64,000 bases of DNA from Citrobacter enshiensis (GTDB taxonomy: Bacteria > Pseudomonadota > Gammaproteobacteria > Enterobacterales > Enterobacteriaceae). Location of the stretch: positions 62,001 to 126,000 of the forward strand of contig NZ_CP119862.1 of assembly GCF_029338175.1 (NCBI RefSeq), given 5' to 3'. Under the pieces are notes generated by a model, which searched no databases, was not told where the DNA came from, and saw only the letters and a list, made by a program, of their open reading frames with translations. The position numbers were made by a program, and so were the translations under genes. The first letter of the stretch is position 1, and each line of letters opens with the position of its first letter. Positions 7,717 to 23,065 of the stretch are shown here, piece after piece.

Positions 7717-9828
7717 CTAGTTTCGGTTACGGGTGACTTTTATCACGTCCGGCATCACGCGGATTTTGCGCATGATATTCGCCAGATGCACACGATCGCG
7801 TGCGGTGAGACGAATAAAGGCGCTATAGACGCGACCATCTTTCTCTTCAGTATTCAAACTTTGAATATTGGAGGTGGTAGTGTTGATTGCCGCAGTCAGG
7901 TTTGCCAGCGCACCCTGGTGGTTAAACATGTCCACCTTGATTTCAGCGATGAACTCCTGCTCCGTCTCTTTATCCCATTCGACAGCCATAAACTTTTCTG
8001 GCTCTTTCTGGTAACCACGGATGTTACGGCAGGACTCATGGTGAATAACCAGACCTTTTCCGGGGCTGACGTGAGCGATAATCGGGTCGCCGGGAATCGG
8101 GCGGCAGCATTTGGCGAAGGTGATCAGCACGCCATCCGCACCTTTGATCGGCAGATGTCCGTGGCTGGAGTGCGCTTGTGCGGTTGCCGAAGCATCACCT
8201 TGCTGAAGATTCTTCGCCACCACGACGCTCATGGCGTTACCCAGACCGATTTCCGCCAGCAGATCGTCCAGCGTCGCGAGCTTCATGCGCTCAATTTCGC
8301 GCTGGATGCTTTCCTGCGGAATTTCAGCCAGTTTACGGCTGCCGCCTAAGGCATGATTCAGCAAGCGACGGCCGAGGCTGACGGAATCGTCGCGCTTGAG
8401 ATTCTTCAGTAACTGGCGAATTTTGGCACGCGCTTTCGAGCTGACGACAAAGTTGAGCCAGGCGGCATTAGGACGTGCGCCAGGTGCGGTAATGATCTCA
8501 ACCGTCTGGCCGCTGGAAAGCGACTGCGATAGCGGATAAGGCTGGCGGTCGACGCGCGCGCCGACGCAGGCATGACCGATATCGGTATGTACCGCGTAAG
8601 CAAAGTCGACAGGTGTGGCACCGGCAGGCAGTTCGACAATTCGCCCTTCCGGTGTGAAAACGTAAATCTCATCCGGGAAGAGATCGGATTTAACGCTCTC
8701 GATAAATTCAAACGAGCTACCGGCGCTCTGTTGCAGTTCCAGCAGACTCTGCATCCAGCGCTGGGCGCGGATTTGTGCGGTGGTGCTGGTCTCGCCGTGC
8801 TCTTTATAAGCCCAGTGCGCCGCAACCCCCATCTCTGCCATCTGGTCCATGTCTTCAGTACGGATTTGTACTTCCACTGGAACGCCATGTGGGCCGATCA
8901 TCGAGGTGTGCAAAGACTGATAGCCGTTCGCTTTTGGAATGGCGATATAGTCTTTCACGCGCCCTGGACGCGGCTTATAGAGGCTGTGCATCTGGCCAAG
9001 CACGCGATAGCAGGTGTCGGAGTCATGGACGATAACGCGGAAAGCGTAGATGTCCATGATCGAGTGAAAACGCTGCTCTTTGAGCACCATTTTGCAGTAG
9101 ATAGAGTACAGATGTTTTTCGCGACCGCTAACGCGACACGGAATTCCCGCTTCCTGTAAACGCCCTTCAATTTCAGAGAGGATTTTTTGGATCATCTCTT
9201 TACGGTTGCCGCGCGCGGCTTTCACCACCTCTTTAATCACCCGGTAGCGGTTTGGGTACAACGCTTCAAAACCCAGCTCTTCCAGCTCAGTTTTGATGTG
9301 GTGGATACCTAAACGGTGCGCCAGAGGGCTGTAGATTTCGAGGGTTTCACGGGCGATGCGGCGACGTTTGTCCGGGCGTAATGAGCCCAGCGTGCGCATG
9401 TTATGGGTTCGGTCAGCGAGTTTGATGAGAATGACGCGGATATCCTGCACCATCGCCATAATCATCTTGCGAAAGTTTTCGGCCTGCGCCTCTTTCTTAT
9501 CGCGGAACTTGAGTTTATCAAGTTTCGACACCCCTTCTACCAGTTCAGCAACGCTTTTACCAAAAAGCTGTTCCATGTCCTGGTAGGTGGCGGGAGTGTC
9601 TTCAATCACATCATGCAGCAGCGCCGCCATTAGCGTTTCATAGTCGAGTTTCATCTCGGCCAGAATGCAGGCGACGGCGACTGGATGGGTGATATAGGGT
9701 TCACCGCTTGAACGTGTCTGGCCCTCGTGAGCGTCACGTGCAACGAGATACGCCTGCCGCAGACGCTTAATTTGGTCTTCCGGCAGGTAGTGTTGAATCA
9801 GTTGATTCAGGCTTTCAAACAGATACAA
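7717..9828 (-). CDS. spoT: Bifunctional (p)ppGpp hydrolase/synthetase SpoT
   Basis: A 703-residue RelA/SpoT homologue (E. coli SpoT is 702). Order: HD-type hydrolase domain with ALLHDVIEDT (His-Asp near residue 72), synthetase domain including DYIAIPKANGYQSLHTS and VEVQIRTEDMDQMAE, TGS domain around EIYVFTPEGRIVELPAGATP, a conserved Cys-Cys/Zn-like patch FAKCCRPIPGD, and a C-terminal ACT domain. The protein balances ppGpp, mainly by hydrolysis. The start codon is TTG (TTG TAT CTG TTT), as in E. coli, with a poor ribosome-binding site, so weak translation initiation looks conserved. It follows rpoZ by 18 bases in the same operon. Confidence 0.97.
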   Translation of the reverse strand: MYLFESLNQLIQHYLPEDQIKRLRQAYLVARDAHEGQTRSSGEPYITHPVAVACILAEMKLDYETLMAALLHDVIEDTPATYQDMEQLFGKSVAELVEGVSKLDKLKFRDKKEAQAENFRKMIMAMVQDIRVILIKLADRTHNMRTLGSLRPDKRRRIARETLEIYSPLAHRLGIHHIKTELEELGFEALYPNRYRVIKEVVKAARGNRKEMIQKILSEIEGRLQEAGIPCRVSGREKHLYSIYCKMVLKEQRFHSIMDIYAFRVIVHDSDTCYRVLGQMHSLYKPRPGRVKDYIAIPKANGYQSLHTSMIGPHGVPVEVQIRTEDMDQMAEMGVAAHWAYKEHGETSTTAQIRAQRWMQSLLELQQSAGSSFEFIESVKSDLFPDEIYVFTPEGRIVELPAGATPVDFAYAVHTDIGHACVGARVDRQPYPLSQSLSSGQTVEIITAPGARPNAAWLNFVVSSKARAKIRQLLKNLKRDDSVSLGRRLLNHALGGSRKLAEIPQESIQREIERMKLATLDDLLAEIGLGNAMSVVVAKNLQQGDASATAQAHSSHGHLPIKGADGVLITFAKCCRPIPGDPIIAHVSPGKGLVIHHESCRNIRGYQKEPEKFMAVEWDKETEQEFIAEIKVDMFNHQGALANLTAAINTTTSNIQSLNTEEKDGRVYSAFIRLTARDRVHLANIMRKIRVMPDVIKVTRNRN

Positions 9829-9846
9829 GGGCGACCCGCTGAGTAA

Positions 9847-10122
9847 TTAACGACGACCTTCAGCAATAGCGGTAACGGCTTGTAATTCAGCGGCTTCCTG
9901 CTCTTGCTGTTCCTGGCGTTCACGCACGTCGAGGATCTGGTTGTTGATCAGACCTTCTTCGATTTCGCGAAGCGCGATTACAGTAGTTTTATCGTTTTCT
10001 TCCGGTACGAGCGGATCCTTTCCGCCTACCTGCATCTGACGAGCGCGACGCGCGGCGACCAGTACCAGGTCAAAACGGTTACCAATTTTCTCTACAGCGT
10101 CCTGAACAGTTACGCGTGCCAT
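9847..10122 (-). CDS. rpoZ: RNA polymerase omega subunit
   Basis: A 91-residue protein matching E. coli RpoZ in length and sequence ([20 protein letters not shown]...). Omega helps fold and assemble the beta' subunit and forms part of one ppGpp-binding site on RNA polymerase, which fits its place just before spoT. It is first in rpoZ-spoT-trmH-recG; gmk lies 54 bases upstream on the same strand. Confidence 0.97.
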
Positions 10123-10176
10123 ACTTAAAATGCTCCACAGGTGAAGAAATGACTGGGCATGATACTGAATGTGGGT

Positions 10177-13356
<3,180 letters not shown>

Positions 13357-13614
13357 GCCTTCCCCCTGATTTACTGGGGAGAAAGGTTAGCGATTTGTGC
13401 GTAGTATCACGATTGAGATTTTCTAAGGCGAGGCGGTTTTAATAACTTTATCTTATGCAAAATTATATTCTTCATCATATTTCACGCCTTTTCAGGTTAT
13501 GAGGTTGAAAAAGAATGATGAAAATAACTAATAGAAAAAGAGAAGGGTGACTCGATAAAAAGGAAAAACACGTAGCACCGCTTCATTTTCACGGGCTACG
13601 TGGTGAAAAATGGC

Positions 13615-14478
13615 TTACTCGATATTCTGAATCTGTTCGCGCATTTGCTCGATCAATACTTTCAGTTCAATGGCGGAATTGGTGACTTCTGCATTGATAG
13701 ACTTAGACGCCAGTGTGTTCGACTCACGGTTGAATTCCTGCATCATGAAGTCCAGACGACGGCCAACCGCCTCTTTTTTCTTCAGGATGTTGTAGGTTTC
13801 TTTAACGTGCGCTTCCAGACGATCCAGCTCTTCCGCCACGTCGATGCGCTGCGCCATCAGCACCAGCTCTTGTTCCAGGCGGTTATTTTCCAGTTGAACC
13901 TGCGCATCTTCCAGCTTGGCCACCAGACGTTCGCGCTGCCACTGTAAGATCTCCGGCATGTGCGCGCGTACTTTGATGACTTCGGCGCTGACGCCTTCAA
14001 GACGTTGCTCAATCAGGGCTTTCAGCGCCTGGCCTTCGGTTTCGCGGGCGATGATGAAGTCGTCCAGCGTACCGTCAAGGGCGGCCAGGATTTCTGCCGC
14101 AATAGTGTCCAGATCCTGCTCCTGAGCGGCCATTACTCCCGGCCAGCGCAGAATATCAACCGGATTGATTTCCCCTTCATCACTCTGCATTTTGACCCAG
14201 TTAGCGGCGGTGACGAGCTGCTTTGCGAGCTTCTCATTCAGAATGAGTTCACCTTGTGCGCTGGCATCGGGTTCAAAACGCAGCGTACATTCGACTTTAC
14301 CGCGCGTCAGGCGCGTGCGAATACGTTCACGAACAACAGGCTCGAGGCTACGGAACTGTTCCGGCAGACGAAAATAAGTTTCCAGATAACGCTGGTTTAC
14401 CGAGCGCATTTCCCAGGTGGCGCTACCCCATTCACCCTTGATTTCACGCCGGGCGTAGGCGGTCATACTGCGGATCAT
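13615..14478 (-). CDS. yicC: YicC-family endoribonuclease/RNase adaptor
   Basis: A 287-residue protein, the same length as E. coli YicC and nearly identical. It has the conserved opening MIRSMTAYARREI, a helical middle with strong coiled-coil character (roughly 170-240) and the C-terminal DUF1732 segment FNRESNTLASKSINAEVTN. The family has been described as a ribonuclease or a factor that steers degradation of small RNAs such as RyhB. I chose the ATG at 14478; the open frame begins 16 codons earlier. It is divergent from rph. Confidence 0.92.
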   Translation of the reverse strand: MIRSMTAYARREIKGEWGSATWEMRSVNQRYLETYFRLPEQFRSLEPVVRERIRTRLTRGKVECTLRFEPDASAQGELILNEKLAKQLVTAANWVKMQSDEGEINPVDILRWPGVMAAQEQDLDTIAAEILAALDGTLDDFIIARETEGQALKALIEQRLEGVSAEVIKVRAHMPEILQWQRERLVAKLEDAQVQLENNRLEQELVLMAQRIDVAEELDRLEAHVKETYNILKKKEAVGRRLDFMMQEFNRESNTLASKSINAEVTNSAIELKVLIEQMREQIQNIE

Positions 14479-14603
14479 AGACGTTCCTGTTTTTAAAGGA
14501 GAGATGGGGGGATTATAGCTATGCATGCCCTGTCAGGATAGGAATAACCGACGGAAGTCCGTATAATGCGCAGCCACATTCGTTTCAAGCCGGAGATCTC
14601 AAT

Positions 14604-15320
14604 ATGCGTCCAGCAGGCCGTAGCGCTAATCAGGTGCGTCCCGTAACCCTGACCCGTAATTATACAAAACATGCTGAAGGCTCGGTGCTGGTCGAATTCG
14701 GAGATACCAAAGTGCTGTGTACTGCCTCTATTGAAGAAGGCGTACCCCGTTTTCTGAAAGGGCAAGGGCAGGGTTGGATTACTGCCGAATACGGTATGCT
14801 GCCACGCGCTACGCATACGCGTAATGCGCGTGAAGCGGCAAAGGGCAAGCAGGGCGGCCGTACCATGGAAATTCAGCGTCTGATCGCTCGTGCATTGCGT
14901 GCAGCAGTTGATCTCAAGACGCTTGGCGAATTTACTATCACGCTGGACTGCGATGTTATTCAGGCCGACGGTGGTACTCGTACGGCTTCTATCACCGGTG
15001 CTTGTGTTGCTCTGGCCGATGCGCTGAAAAAGCTGGTCGAGAACGGTAAGTTGAAAACCAACCCGATGAAAGGAATGGTTGCTGCGGTATCCGTGGGTAT
15101 CGTGAATGGCGAAGCGCTGTGCGATTTAGAGTATGTTGAAGACTCTGCTGCAGAAACGGATATGAATGTGGTGATGACTGAAGATGGCCGCATTATTGAA
15201 GTTCAGGGGACGGCAGAAGGCGAGCCGTTCAGCCACGAAGAACTTCTCTCCTTGTTGGCGCTAGCCCGAGGGGGAATCGAATCTATTGTAGCGACGCAGA
15301 AGGCGGCGTTAGAAAATTGA
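14604..15320 (+). CDS. rph: Ribonuclease PH, full length
   Basis: A 238-residue phosphorolytic 3' exoribonuclease that trims tRNA and rRNA 3' ends. It begins [14 protein letters not shown] and includes the phosphate-site region [20 protein letters not shown] and the catalytic acidic region [18 protein letters not shown]. It ends with QKAALEN and is not shortened or frameshifted as in E. coli K-12, where the rph-1 frameshift reduces pyrE expression. It is co-transcribed with pyrE through an attenuator; its last codons lie where translation coupling to that attenuator works. Confidence 0.97.
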   Translation: MRPAGRSANQVRPVTLTRNYTKHAEGSVLVEFGDTKVLCTASIEEGVPRFLKGQGQGWITAEYGMLPRATHTRNAREAAKGKQGGRTMEIQRLIARALRAAVDLKTLGEFTITLDCDVIQADGGTRTASITGACVALADALKKLVENGKLKTNPMKGMVAAVSVGIVNGEALCDLEYVEDSAAETDMNVVMTEDGRIIEVQGTAEGEPFSHEELLSLLALARGGIESIVATQKAALEN

Positions 15321-15326
15321 TTTTTA

Positions 15327-15354
15327 AGGCGACTGAGAAGTCGCCTTTTTTTTG
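15327..15354 (+). promoter_or_regulatory. pyrE attenuator
   Basis: A perfect 9-bp stem AAGGCGACT / AGTCGCCTT with a 4-nt loop runs into eight T residues. It starts only 7 bases after the rph stop and 32 before the pyrE ATG. As in E. coli, ribosomes closely following RNA polymerase through the end of rph (when UTP is low and polymerase pauses) prevent the hairpin, giving UTP-dependent pyrE expression. Confidence 0.93.
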
Positions 15355-15385
15355 TCTGAAATAAAGTGAGATGAGGAGCGAATCC

Positions 15386-16027
15386 ATGAAACCGTATCAG
15401 CGCCAGTTTATTGAGTTTGCGCTTAACAAGCAGGTACTAAAGTTTGGCGAGTTTACGCTGAAATCCGGGCGCAAGAGCCCCTATTTCTTCAATGCCGGAC
15501 TGTTTAATACCGGGCGCGACCTGGCTCTGTTAGGTCGTTTCTATGCGGAAGCGCTGGTGGATTCCGGCATTGAATTCGATTTGCTGTTTGGTCCTGCATA
15601 CAAAGGGATTCCAATCGCAACCACAACCGCGGTTGCGCTGGCGGAGCATCACGACAAAGACCTTCCATACTGCTTTAACCGTAAAGAAGCCAAAGATCAT
15701 GGCGAAGGCGGCAATCTGGTCGGTAGTGCGCTACAGGGACGTGTGATGCTGGTGGACGACGTGATTACGGCTGGCACCGCGATCCGCGAATCAATGGAGA
15801 TTATTCAGGCGAATGGCGCAACGCTTGCGGGCGTGCTGATTTCATTGGATCGTCAGGAACGTGGACGTGGCGAGATTTCAGCCATTCAGGAAGTGGAGCG
15901 CGACTATCGCTGCCAGGTGATCTCTATCATTACGCTGAAAGACTTGATTGAGTACCTGGGTGAGAAACCAGAGATGGCTGAGCATCTGGCTTCCGTTCGC
16001 GCGTACCGGGAAGAATTTGGGGTGTAA
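15386..16027 (+). CDS. pyrE: Orotate phosphoribosyltransferase
   Basis: A 213-residue enzyme that makes OMP from orotate and PRPP in pyrimidine synthesis. It contains the PRPP-binding signature [17 protein letters not shown], the flexible loop [12 protein letters not shown], and the N-terminal [13 protein letters not shown]. The ATG before KPYQRQF matches the family; an earlier in-frame ATG at 15371 would add MRSES and is not needed. It lies behind the attenuator in rph-pyrE. Confidence 0.97.
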   Translation: MKPYQRQFIEFALNKQVLKFGEFTLKSGRKSPYFFNAGLFNTGRDLALLGRFYAEALVDSGIEFDLLFGPAYKGIPIATTTAVALAEHHDKDLPYCFNRKEAKDHGEGGNLVGSALQGRVMLVDDVITAGTAIRESMEIIQANGATLAGVLISLDRQERGRGEISAIQEVERDYRCQVISIITLKDLIEYLGEKPEMAEHLASVRAYREEFGV

Positions 16028-16035
16028 TTTCGCCT

Positions 16036-16070
16036 GAAATGCCCGGTAGCGCTTCGCTTACCGGGCAATA
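16036..16070. repeat. REP element between pyrE and slmA
   Basis: TGCCCGGTAGCG / CGCTTACCGGGCA forms an imperfect palindrome in the 48-base gap between the convergent pyrE and slmA ends. It is typical of a REP unit and may also act as a two-way terminator. Confidence 0.78.
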
Positions 16071-16075
16071 AAGAG

Positions 16076-16672
16076 TTACTGCAACTGTGCGGAAACCAGC
16101 GGCCAGCGGGCGTCGAAATCGTCGGTCGGTCGGTATTTGAATTCGCTGCGAACAAAACGCGACAGCATGCCTTCACAGAACGCCAGAATCTGGCTCGCCA
16201 GCAGCGTTTCTTCCGTGACGTAACCTTCGCCTTCACGCATTCTCTTTTCCCGCAAAACCTGACGCAACTGCGCTTCGATACGTTCGAAAAGCTGGTTGAT
16301 TCGCCCTTGCAAGCGGTCTTGTTCAAACATTAATGCGTGTCCGGTGAGAATACGCGTCAGACCGGGATTGCGTTCGCCAAATCCCAAAATCAGCAACACA
16401 ATCAAACGCAAGCGTGTGCCGGTGTCTTTCTCATCTTTCAAAATTAAATTGATACGGGTAATCAGACTATCTTCGATAAACTCGATCAGGCTATCGAACA
16501 TGCGCGTCTTGCTGGGAAAATGGCGATACAGAGCGGCTTCGGAAACGCCGACGGAAGCTGCCAGTTTTGCTGTCGTGATGCGCTGGCTTCCATCGCTGGA
16601 TTCCAGCATCAGCGCCAGGGACTGAAGTATTTCTTCGCGACGATTCCGTTTCGCAGTTTGTTTTTCTGCCAT
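16076..16672 (-). CDS. slmA: Nucleoid occlusion factor SlmA
   Basis: A 198-residue TetR-fold protein, the same length as E. coli SlmA. The N-terminal helix-turn-helix (about residues 28-52) is [21 protein letters not shown]. The C-terminal ligand/dimer domain is helical. SlmA binds chromosomal SBS sites and blocks FtsZ ring formation over the nucleoid. It is convergent with pyrE and on the same strand as dut. Confidence 0.96.
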   Translation of the reverse strand: MAEKQTAKRNRREEILQSLALMLESSDGSQRITTAKLAASVGVSEAALYRHFPSKTRMFDSLIEFIEDSLITRINLILKDEKDTGTRLRLIVLLILGFGERNPGLTRILTGHALMFEQDRLQGRINQLFERIEAQLRQVLREKRMREGEGYVTEETLLASQILAFCEGMLSRFVRSEFKYRPTDDFDARWPLVSAQLQ

Positions 16673-16787
16673 GTTACAAAATACCCCTGAAAATAAGCAC
16701 TTGCCAGGCTGGCACCCACACTACGACCGCAAACTCAGGGTTTGCGGTGATGTTATGACGTTATTGCGTAGTGGGATACGTGACGTA

Positions 16788-17246
16788 TTACTTACGTCCT
16801 GAATGGCCGAAGCCGCCTTCACCACGATCGGTGGCATCAAAATCTTCCACCAGATTAAATTCGGCCTGCACAACAGGAACAAAAACCATCTGTGCGATAC
16901 GCTCGCCAGGTTCAATGGTGAAGCTGTCCTGACCACGGTTCCAGACGGAAACCATCAACTGGCCCTGGTAATCTGAGTCGATCAAACCGACCAGGTTGCC
17001 CAGCACGATACCATGTTTATGACCCAGGCCGGAGCGCGGCAGAATAACGGCTGCCAGAGAGGGATCGGCGATATGAATAGCCAACCCTGTCGGCAGCAAC
17101 GTCGTCGCGCCAGGCGCCAGCTCTACGGCGGCGTCGAGACAGGCTCGCAGGTCAAGTCCGGCGGAACCGGAGGTGGCATATGTCGGAAGCGGGAACTGCT
17201 GCCCAACTCGCGGGTCCAGAATCTTAACGTCGATTTTTTTCATCAT
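16788..17246 (-). CDS. dut: dUTP diphosphatase
   Basis: A 152-residue homotrimeric dUTPase that hydrolyses dUTP to dUMP. The five family motifs are visible, including SAGLDLRA near the start, [23 protein letters not shown] (catalytic Asp), [13 protein letters not shown] and the C-terminal [11 protein letters not shown]. The start overlaps the coaBC end by 23 bases, so translation is probably coupled. Either of two adjacent ATG codons could start it. Confidence 0.97.
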   Translation of the reverse strand: MMKKIDVKILDPRVGQQFPLPTYATSGSAGLDLRACLDAAVELAPGATTLLPTGLAIHIADPSLAAVILPRSGLGHKHGIVLGNLVGLIDSDYQGQLMVSVWNRGQDSFTIEPGERIAQMVFVPVVQAEFNLVEDFDATDRGEGGFGHSGRK

Positions 17247-18444
17247 AACGGGTCACGATCTCGTCGAGTAATAATTGGCCGAGGAGTTCCTTACGCTCAA
17301 GCGGTAAGACTTTATCTCCATCCTGCCAGAAAAGGTGCAAAGCGTTGCTGTCGCTATTAAAGCCTTGAGTTGTAAGCGAAACATCATTCGCGCAGATCAT
17401 ATCAAGGTTTTTACGGATACGTTTTTGCTGGGCATATTCTTCCACATTATTCGTTTCGGCGGCAAACCCAACGACAAAGGGGCGATTAGCATCAAGTGCG
17501 GCGACCCCGGCGATAATGTCAGGGTTTTTGACCATTTTTATTGTTAATTCATCACCCTGAGTGGCTTGTTTCTTGATTTTTTCATTTGCGACAGAGGCGG
17601 CTCGATAGTCAGCCACTGCGGCACAACCGATAAAAATATGCTGCTGTTGCGCTGCCGCCTGGACCGCCGCTTCCATTTCCACCGCAGTCATCACATCAAC
17701 ACGCTGAACACAAGGCGGCGTCGGCAGTGAAACCGGCCCGGAGACCAGCGTCACGTTAGCCCCGCGCCGTGCGGCTGCGGCAGCAATCGCGAATCCCATC
17801 TTGCCGGAGCTATGGTTAGAGATATAACGCACCGGGTCGAGTGGCTCGCGCGTTGGACCCGCCGTAATCATGATGTTGAGATGTTGCAGATCGTTGACAG
17901 GCGAAAAATGTGCTGCAGCCATATCCACAATCGTTAACGGGTCGAGCATGCGGCCAGGACCCACGTCTCCGCATGCCTGGCTTCCGCTGTCCGGGCCCCA
18001 AATCAGCAAGCCGCGGGAGGCAAGAATGCTCAAATTATGCTGTGTTGCCGTGGCGCGGTACATTTGCTGGTTCATCGCCGGAAGCACGGCAACCGGTGAC
18101 GGCGTGGCCAGGCAGATCGTCGAGACCAGATCGTTTGCCATACCGGCAGCGACGCGGGCAATCAGGTCGGCCGTCGCTGGCGCGAGGATAACCAGATCGG
18201 CCCATTTCCCCAGCTCAATATGGCCCATGGCCGCTTCGGCGGCGGGATCCAGCAGGCTATCGGAAACGGGGTAGCCCGAAACCGCCTGTAAACTCAGGGG
18301 GGTGATAAAGGCTTTTGCCGCTTCAGTCATTACCACGTGGACATCGGCGCCACGTTCACGCAAACGACGTACCAGTTCCGGGGTTTTATAGGCCGCAATG
18401 CCGCCGCTGACACCGAGAACGATTTTTTTACCGGCCAGGCTCAT
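17224..18444 (-). CDS. coaBC: Bifunctional phosphopantothenoylcysteine decarboxylase/synthetase
   Basis: A 406-residue CoA-biosynthesis enzyme (Dfp). The N-terminal half is the FMN-dependent CoaC decarboxylase: [14 protein letters not shown], the active-site His in [14 protein letters not shown], and the flap Cys in [15 protein letters not shown]. The C-terminal half is the CoaB ligase, with [20 protein letters not shown] and the lysine-rich ADYR...KIKKQ region. I chose the second of two adjacent ATG codons as in E. coli. It overlaps dut and is divergent from radC. Confidence 0.96.
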   Translation of the reverse strand: MSLAGKKIVLGVSGGIAAYKTPELVRRLRERGADVHVVMTEAAKAFITPLSLQAVSGYPVSDSLLDPAAEAAMGHIELGKWADLVILAPATADLIARVAAGMANDLVSTICLATPSPVAVLPAMNQQMYRATATQHNLSILASRGLLIWGPDSGSQACGDVGPGRMLDPLTIVDMAAAHFSPVNDLQHLNIMITAGPTREPLDPVRYISNHSSGKMGFAIAAAAARRGANVTLVSGPVSLPTPPCVQRVDVMTAVEMEAAVQAAAQQQHIFIGCAAVADYRAASVANEKIKKQATQGDELTIKMVKNPDIIAGVAALDANRPFVVGFAAETNNVEEYAQQKRIRKNLDMICANDVSLTTQGFNSDSNALHLFWQDGDKVLPLERKELLGQLLLDEIVTRYDEKNRR

Positions 18445-18625
18445 CATGATCTTTCCTGTTGGGTGTTGGGTTTCACCAGAAGGCGGATATTTTATCACAA
18501 TCCTTAGCGCGTCGTGTTTTTGCCCGCGATTCACTTTGCGAAGCGGTACGCAGGAGTGATAACAGGGCGTCGAATCTCCTGAGTGGCTGTGCCAACATGT
18601 GGCATGACTCAGGGGGAAGGTGCGT

Positions 18626-19291
18626 ATGGATACCGCAGAAAATTTGATGCCTCGGGAAAAAATGCTGAAGTCAGGAATTGGTTCCCTCAGCGATGTGGAG
18701 CTTCTGGCCCTCTTTTTACGTACGGGAACGCCGGGAAAAGATGTGATGACGCTGGCGAAAGAGATGCTCCGCCATTTCGGTTCTCTCTACGGCCTGCTGA
18801 CGGCTGATTTTATACAGTTCCGTTCTCTTTCCGGGGTGGGGATTGCTAAATATGCGCAGCTTAAAGGGATTGCAGAACTGGCCCGGCGTTACTACAACGT
18901 ACGGATGATGGAGGAAAATTCGCTGCTGAGTCCGGAAATGACGCGGGAATTTTTGCAAAGCCAGCTCATGGAAGAGGAACGGGAGATCTTTTTGGTGATC
19001 TTTCTTGATGCCCAGCATCGCGTCATTACGCACAGCCGCCTGTTTGCCGGAACGCTCAGCCATGTTGAGGTGCATCCGCGTGAAATCATCCGCGAGGCGA
19101 TAAAATTAAATGCGTCGGCGGTGATCCTTGCACATAATCACCCTTCGGGGTGTGCAGAGCCGAGTAAAGCGGATAAACTCATCACCGAGCGTGTGGTAAA
19201 ATGTTGCCAGTTCATGGATATCAGAGTGCTTGATCACCTCGTGATTGGGCGCGGAGAGTACGTTTCTTTTGCCGAACGTGGCTGGATTTAG
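18626..19291 (+). CDS. radC: RadC-family JAB/MPN protein
   Basis: A 221-residue protein with an N-terminal helix-hairpin-helix region ([15 protein letters not shown]) and a C-terminal JAB1/MPN metalloprotease-like domain carrying the metal motif [18 protein letters not shown]. Despite the name, family members are not proven DNA-repair proteins and the substrate is unknown. The ATG at 18626 is preceded by AGGGGGAAGG. The N-terminal residues (MDTAENL) differ from E. coli while the body is conserved. Confidence 0.93.
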   Translation: MDTAENLMPREKMLKSGIGSLSDVELLALFLRTGTPGKDVMTLAKEMLRHFGSLYGLLTADFIQFRSLSGVGIAKYAQLKGIAELARRYYNVRMMEENSLLSPEMTREFLQSQLMEEEREIFLVIFLDAQHRVITHSRLFAGTLSHVEVHPREIIREAIKLNASAVILAHNHPSGCAEPSKADKLITERVVKCCQFMDIRVLDHLVIGRGEYVSFAERGWI

Positions 19292-19333
19292 AGCACTTTG
19301 CGCGATCCAGTGGGATCTTTGTCTGTTCGGGAC

Positions 19334-19362
19334 TTGAGCACATCGCTTACACAGCGTATACT
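19334..19362 (+). promoter_or_regulatory. Sigma-70 promoter for rpmBG-mutM
   Basis: A -35 box TTGAGC (19334-19339) and a -10 box TATACT (19357-19362) are separated by exactly 17 bases. They lie about 145 bases before the rpmB ATG in the radC-rpmB gap, leaving a leader of roughly 140 bases. Confidence 0.7.
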
Positions 19363-19486
19363 ACGCCACCTTTGAGAATCTCGGGTTTGGCATTTGGGCC
19401 TGGCAATCGAGAGTTCGCTTAGAACTGCGATAACCGGGCTGAGAAGCCTGACGAGGCGCCAATACCCCATACGAAGCTCGAGCTAA

Positions 19487-19744
<258 letters not shown>

Positions 19745-19761
19745 GTACTAAGAGGAAATAA

Positions 19762-19932
<171 letters not shown>

Positions 19933-19951
19933 TTTTCGTTTTGATGTAAAG

Positions 19952-19978
19952 AAAAACCCTGCCTCGGCGGGGTTTTTT
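19952..19978 (+). terminator. Terminator after rpmG
   Basis: The stem AAACCCTGCC / GGCGGGGTTT has a very short TC loop and is followed by a T run. It ends the rpmBG transcript, though mutM 50 bases further on may receive read-through. Confidence 0.88.
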
Positions 19979-20030
19979 GTTTTCTGGCCGTCCCCATAAT
20001 AAAGACAGATGAAACAGTGCCGGAGACGCT

Positions 20031-20840
20031 ATGCCTGAGTTACCTGAAGTTGAAACCAGCCGCCGTGGGATCGAACCCCATCTGGTCGGGGCAACCATTT
20101 TGCACGCCAACGTGCGCAATGGGCGTTTACGATGGCCTGTATCAGAAGAAATCTACCGTCTGAGTGATAAGCCCGTACTGAGCGTGCAACGCCGTGCCAA
20201 ATACCTGCTGCTGGAGTTACCGGATGGCTGGATAATCATTCATCTGGGGATGTCAGGCAGCTTGCGTATCCTCCCTGAAGAACTCCCCGCAGAAAAGCAC
20301 GATCATGTTGATTTGGTGATGAGCAACGGGAACATTCTCCGCTACACCGATCCGCGTCGCTTTGGCGCCTGGCTTTGGACGAAAGAGCTGGAAGGGCATA
20401 ATGTCCTGGCACACCTTGGCCCGGAGCCGCTGAGCGACGATTTCAACGGCGAGTATCTGCAACAGAAGTGCGCAAAGAAGAAAACGGCCATAAAGCCGTG
20501 GTTGATGGATAACACGTTGGTGGTGGGTGTCGGTAATATCTACGCCAGCGAGTCGCTGTTTGCGGCAGGCATCCATCCTGACCGTCTGGCTTCGTCGTTG
20601 TCACCAGATGAGTATGTGCTGCTTGCACGCGTGATTAAGGCTGTTTTACAGCGTTCTATCGAACAGGGAGGGACGACGTTGAAGGATTTCCTGCAAAGCG
20701 ACGGTAAGCCAGGATATTTTGCGCAGGAATTGCAGGTGTACGGACGTAAAGGTGAACCTTGTCGGGTCTGTGGCACACCGATTATCGCCACCAAACATGC
20801 TCAGCGCGCGACGTTTTATTGTCGTCAGTGTCAGAAGTGA
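20031..20840 (+). CDS. mutM: Formamidopyrimidine-DNA glycosylase MutM
   Basis: A 269-residue bifunctional glycosylase/AP lyase that removes 8-oxoguanine and FapyG. After Met removal, Pro2 and Glu3 of [13 protein letters not shown] form the catalytic end. The H2TH region includes [20 protein letters not shown]. The C-terminal zinc finger CRVCGTPI...YCRQCQK has all four cysteines. It sits between rpmBG and coaD as in E. coli. Confidence 0.97.
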   Translation: MPELPEVETSRRGIEPHLVGATILHANVRNGRLRWPVSEEIYRLSDKPVLSVQRRAKYLLLELPDGWIIIHLGMSGSLRILPEELPAEKHDHVDLVMSNGNILRYTDPRRFGAWLWTKELEGHNVLAHLGPEPLSDDFNGEYLQQKCAKKKTAIKPWLMDNTLVVGVGNIYASESLFAAGIHPDRLASSLSPDEYVLLARVIKAVLQRSIEQGGTTLKDFLQSDGKPGYFAQELQVYGRKGEPCRVCGTPIIATKHAQRATFYCRQCQK

Positions 20841-20854
20841 TTGAAGGGTAGAGC

Positions 20855-20893
20855 GATTGCAGGCCGGATAAGCGCCAACGCTATCCGGCATTG
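20855..20893. repeat. REP element between mutM and coaD
   Basis: GCCGGATAAGCG ... CGCTATCCGGC forms an imperfect palindrome in the 56-base gap between two convergent genes. It is a typical single REP unit. Confidence 0.8.
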
Positions 20894-20896
20894 TCG

Positions 20897-22662
<1,766 letters not shown>

Positions 22663-22977
22663 AATAAATAGCTGACTTAGGGATGTGCTGGGGATTCTAT
22701 GTATTTAGCTCAGGCTTTACCATTACTTTTCCTGTTTTTGAATCAAATAGCCTGAAACGTGGATAAAGAATGCAGGAGGCCACAGTTTTTTTGTATTTTT
22801 ATGCGATTCATTGATTTTCCCCTGTAACGCAATCTTAAATGGTCGTATTAGCCCGGCGTGCTGTTTTTTATTCCACTGATTATAAAAGAAAAAGAATGCG
22901 ACGCGCTTAAAATTTATTCATATCGGATCGCGGCGAAAGAAGTGATACACTAACATGCACAAAGTAAGTGCGCGTAT

Positions 22978-23016
22978 CAGTATTCAGGTAGCTGTTGAGC
23001 CTGGGGCGGTAGCGTG
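22978..23016 (+). promoter_or_regulatory. JUMPStart/ops element in the waaQ leader
   Basis: The 39-base segment holds CAGTATTCAGGTAGCTGTTG and ends in the ops core GGCGGTAGCGTG (23005-23016). It matches the JUMPStart consensus seen before LPS, capsule and hly operons. RNA polymerase pauses at ops and RfaH is loaded, allowing read-through of the long waaQ-waaK operon. In E. coli the same leader yields the RirA RNA that binds RfaH. The nearest -10 candidate is TACACT at 22946-22951, with a poor -35. The rest of the 22663-23065 gap is AT-rich and contains nothing else I can name. Confidence 0.93.
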
Positions 23017-23065
23017 CTTTTTTTCTGCTTACCTTTACCGGAAAATCACAACAAAAGAGTCGCTT

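Noticed and set aside
7786-8349. 187-codon open frame on the + strand
   Set aside because: Antisense shadow of spoT.
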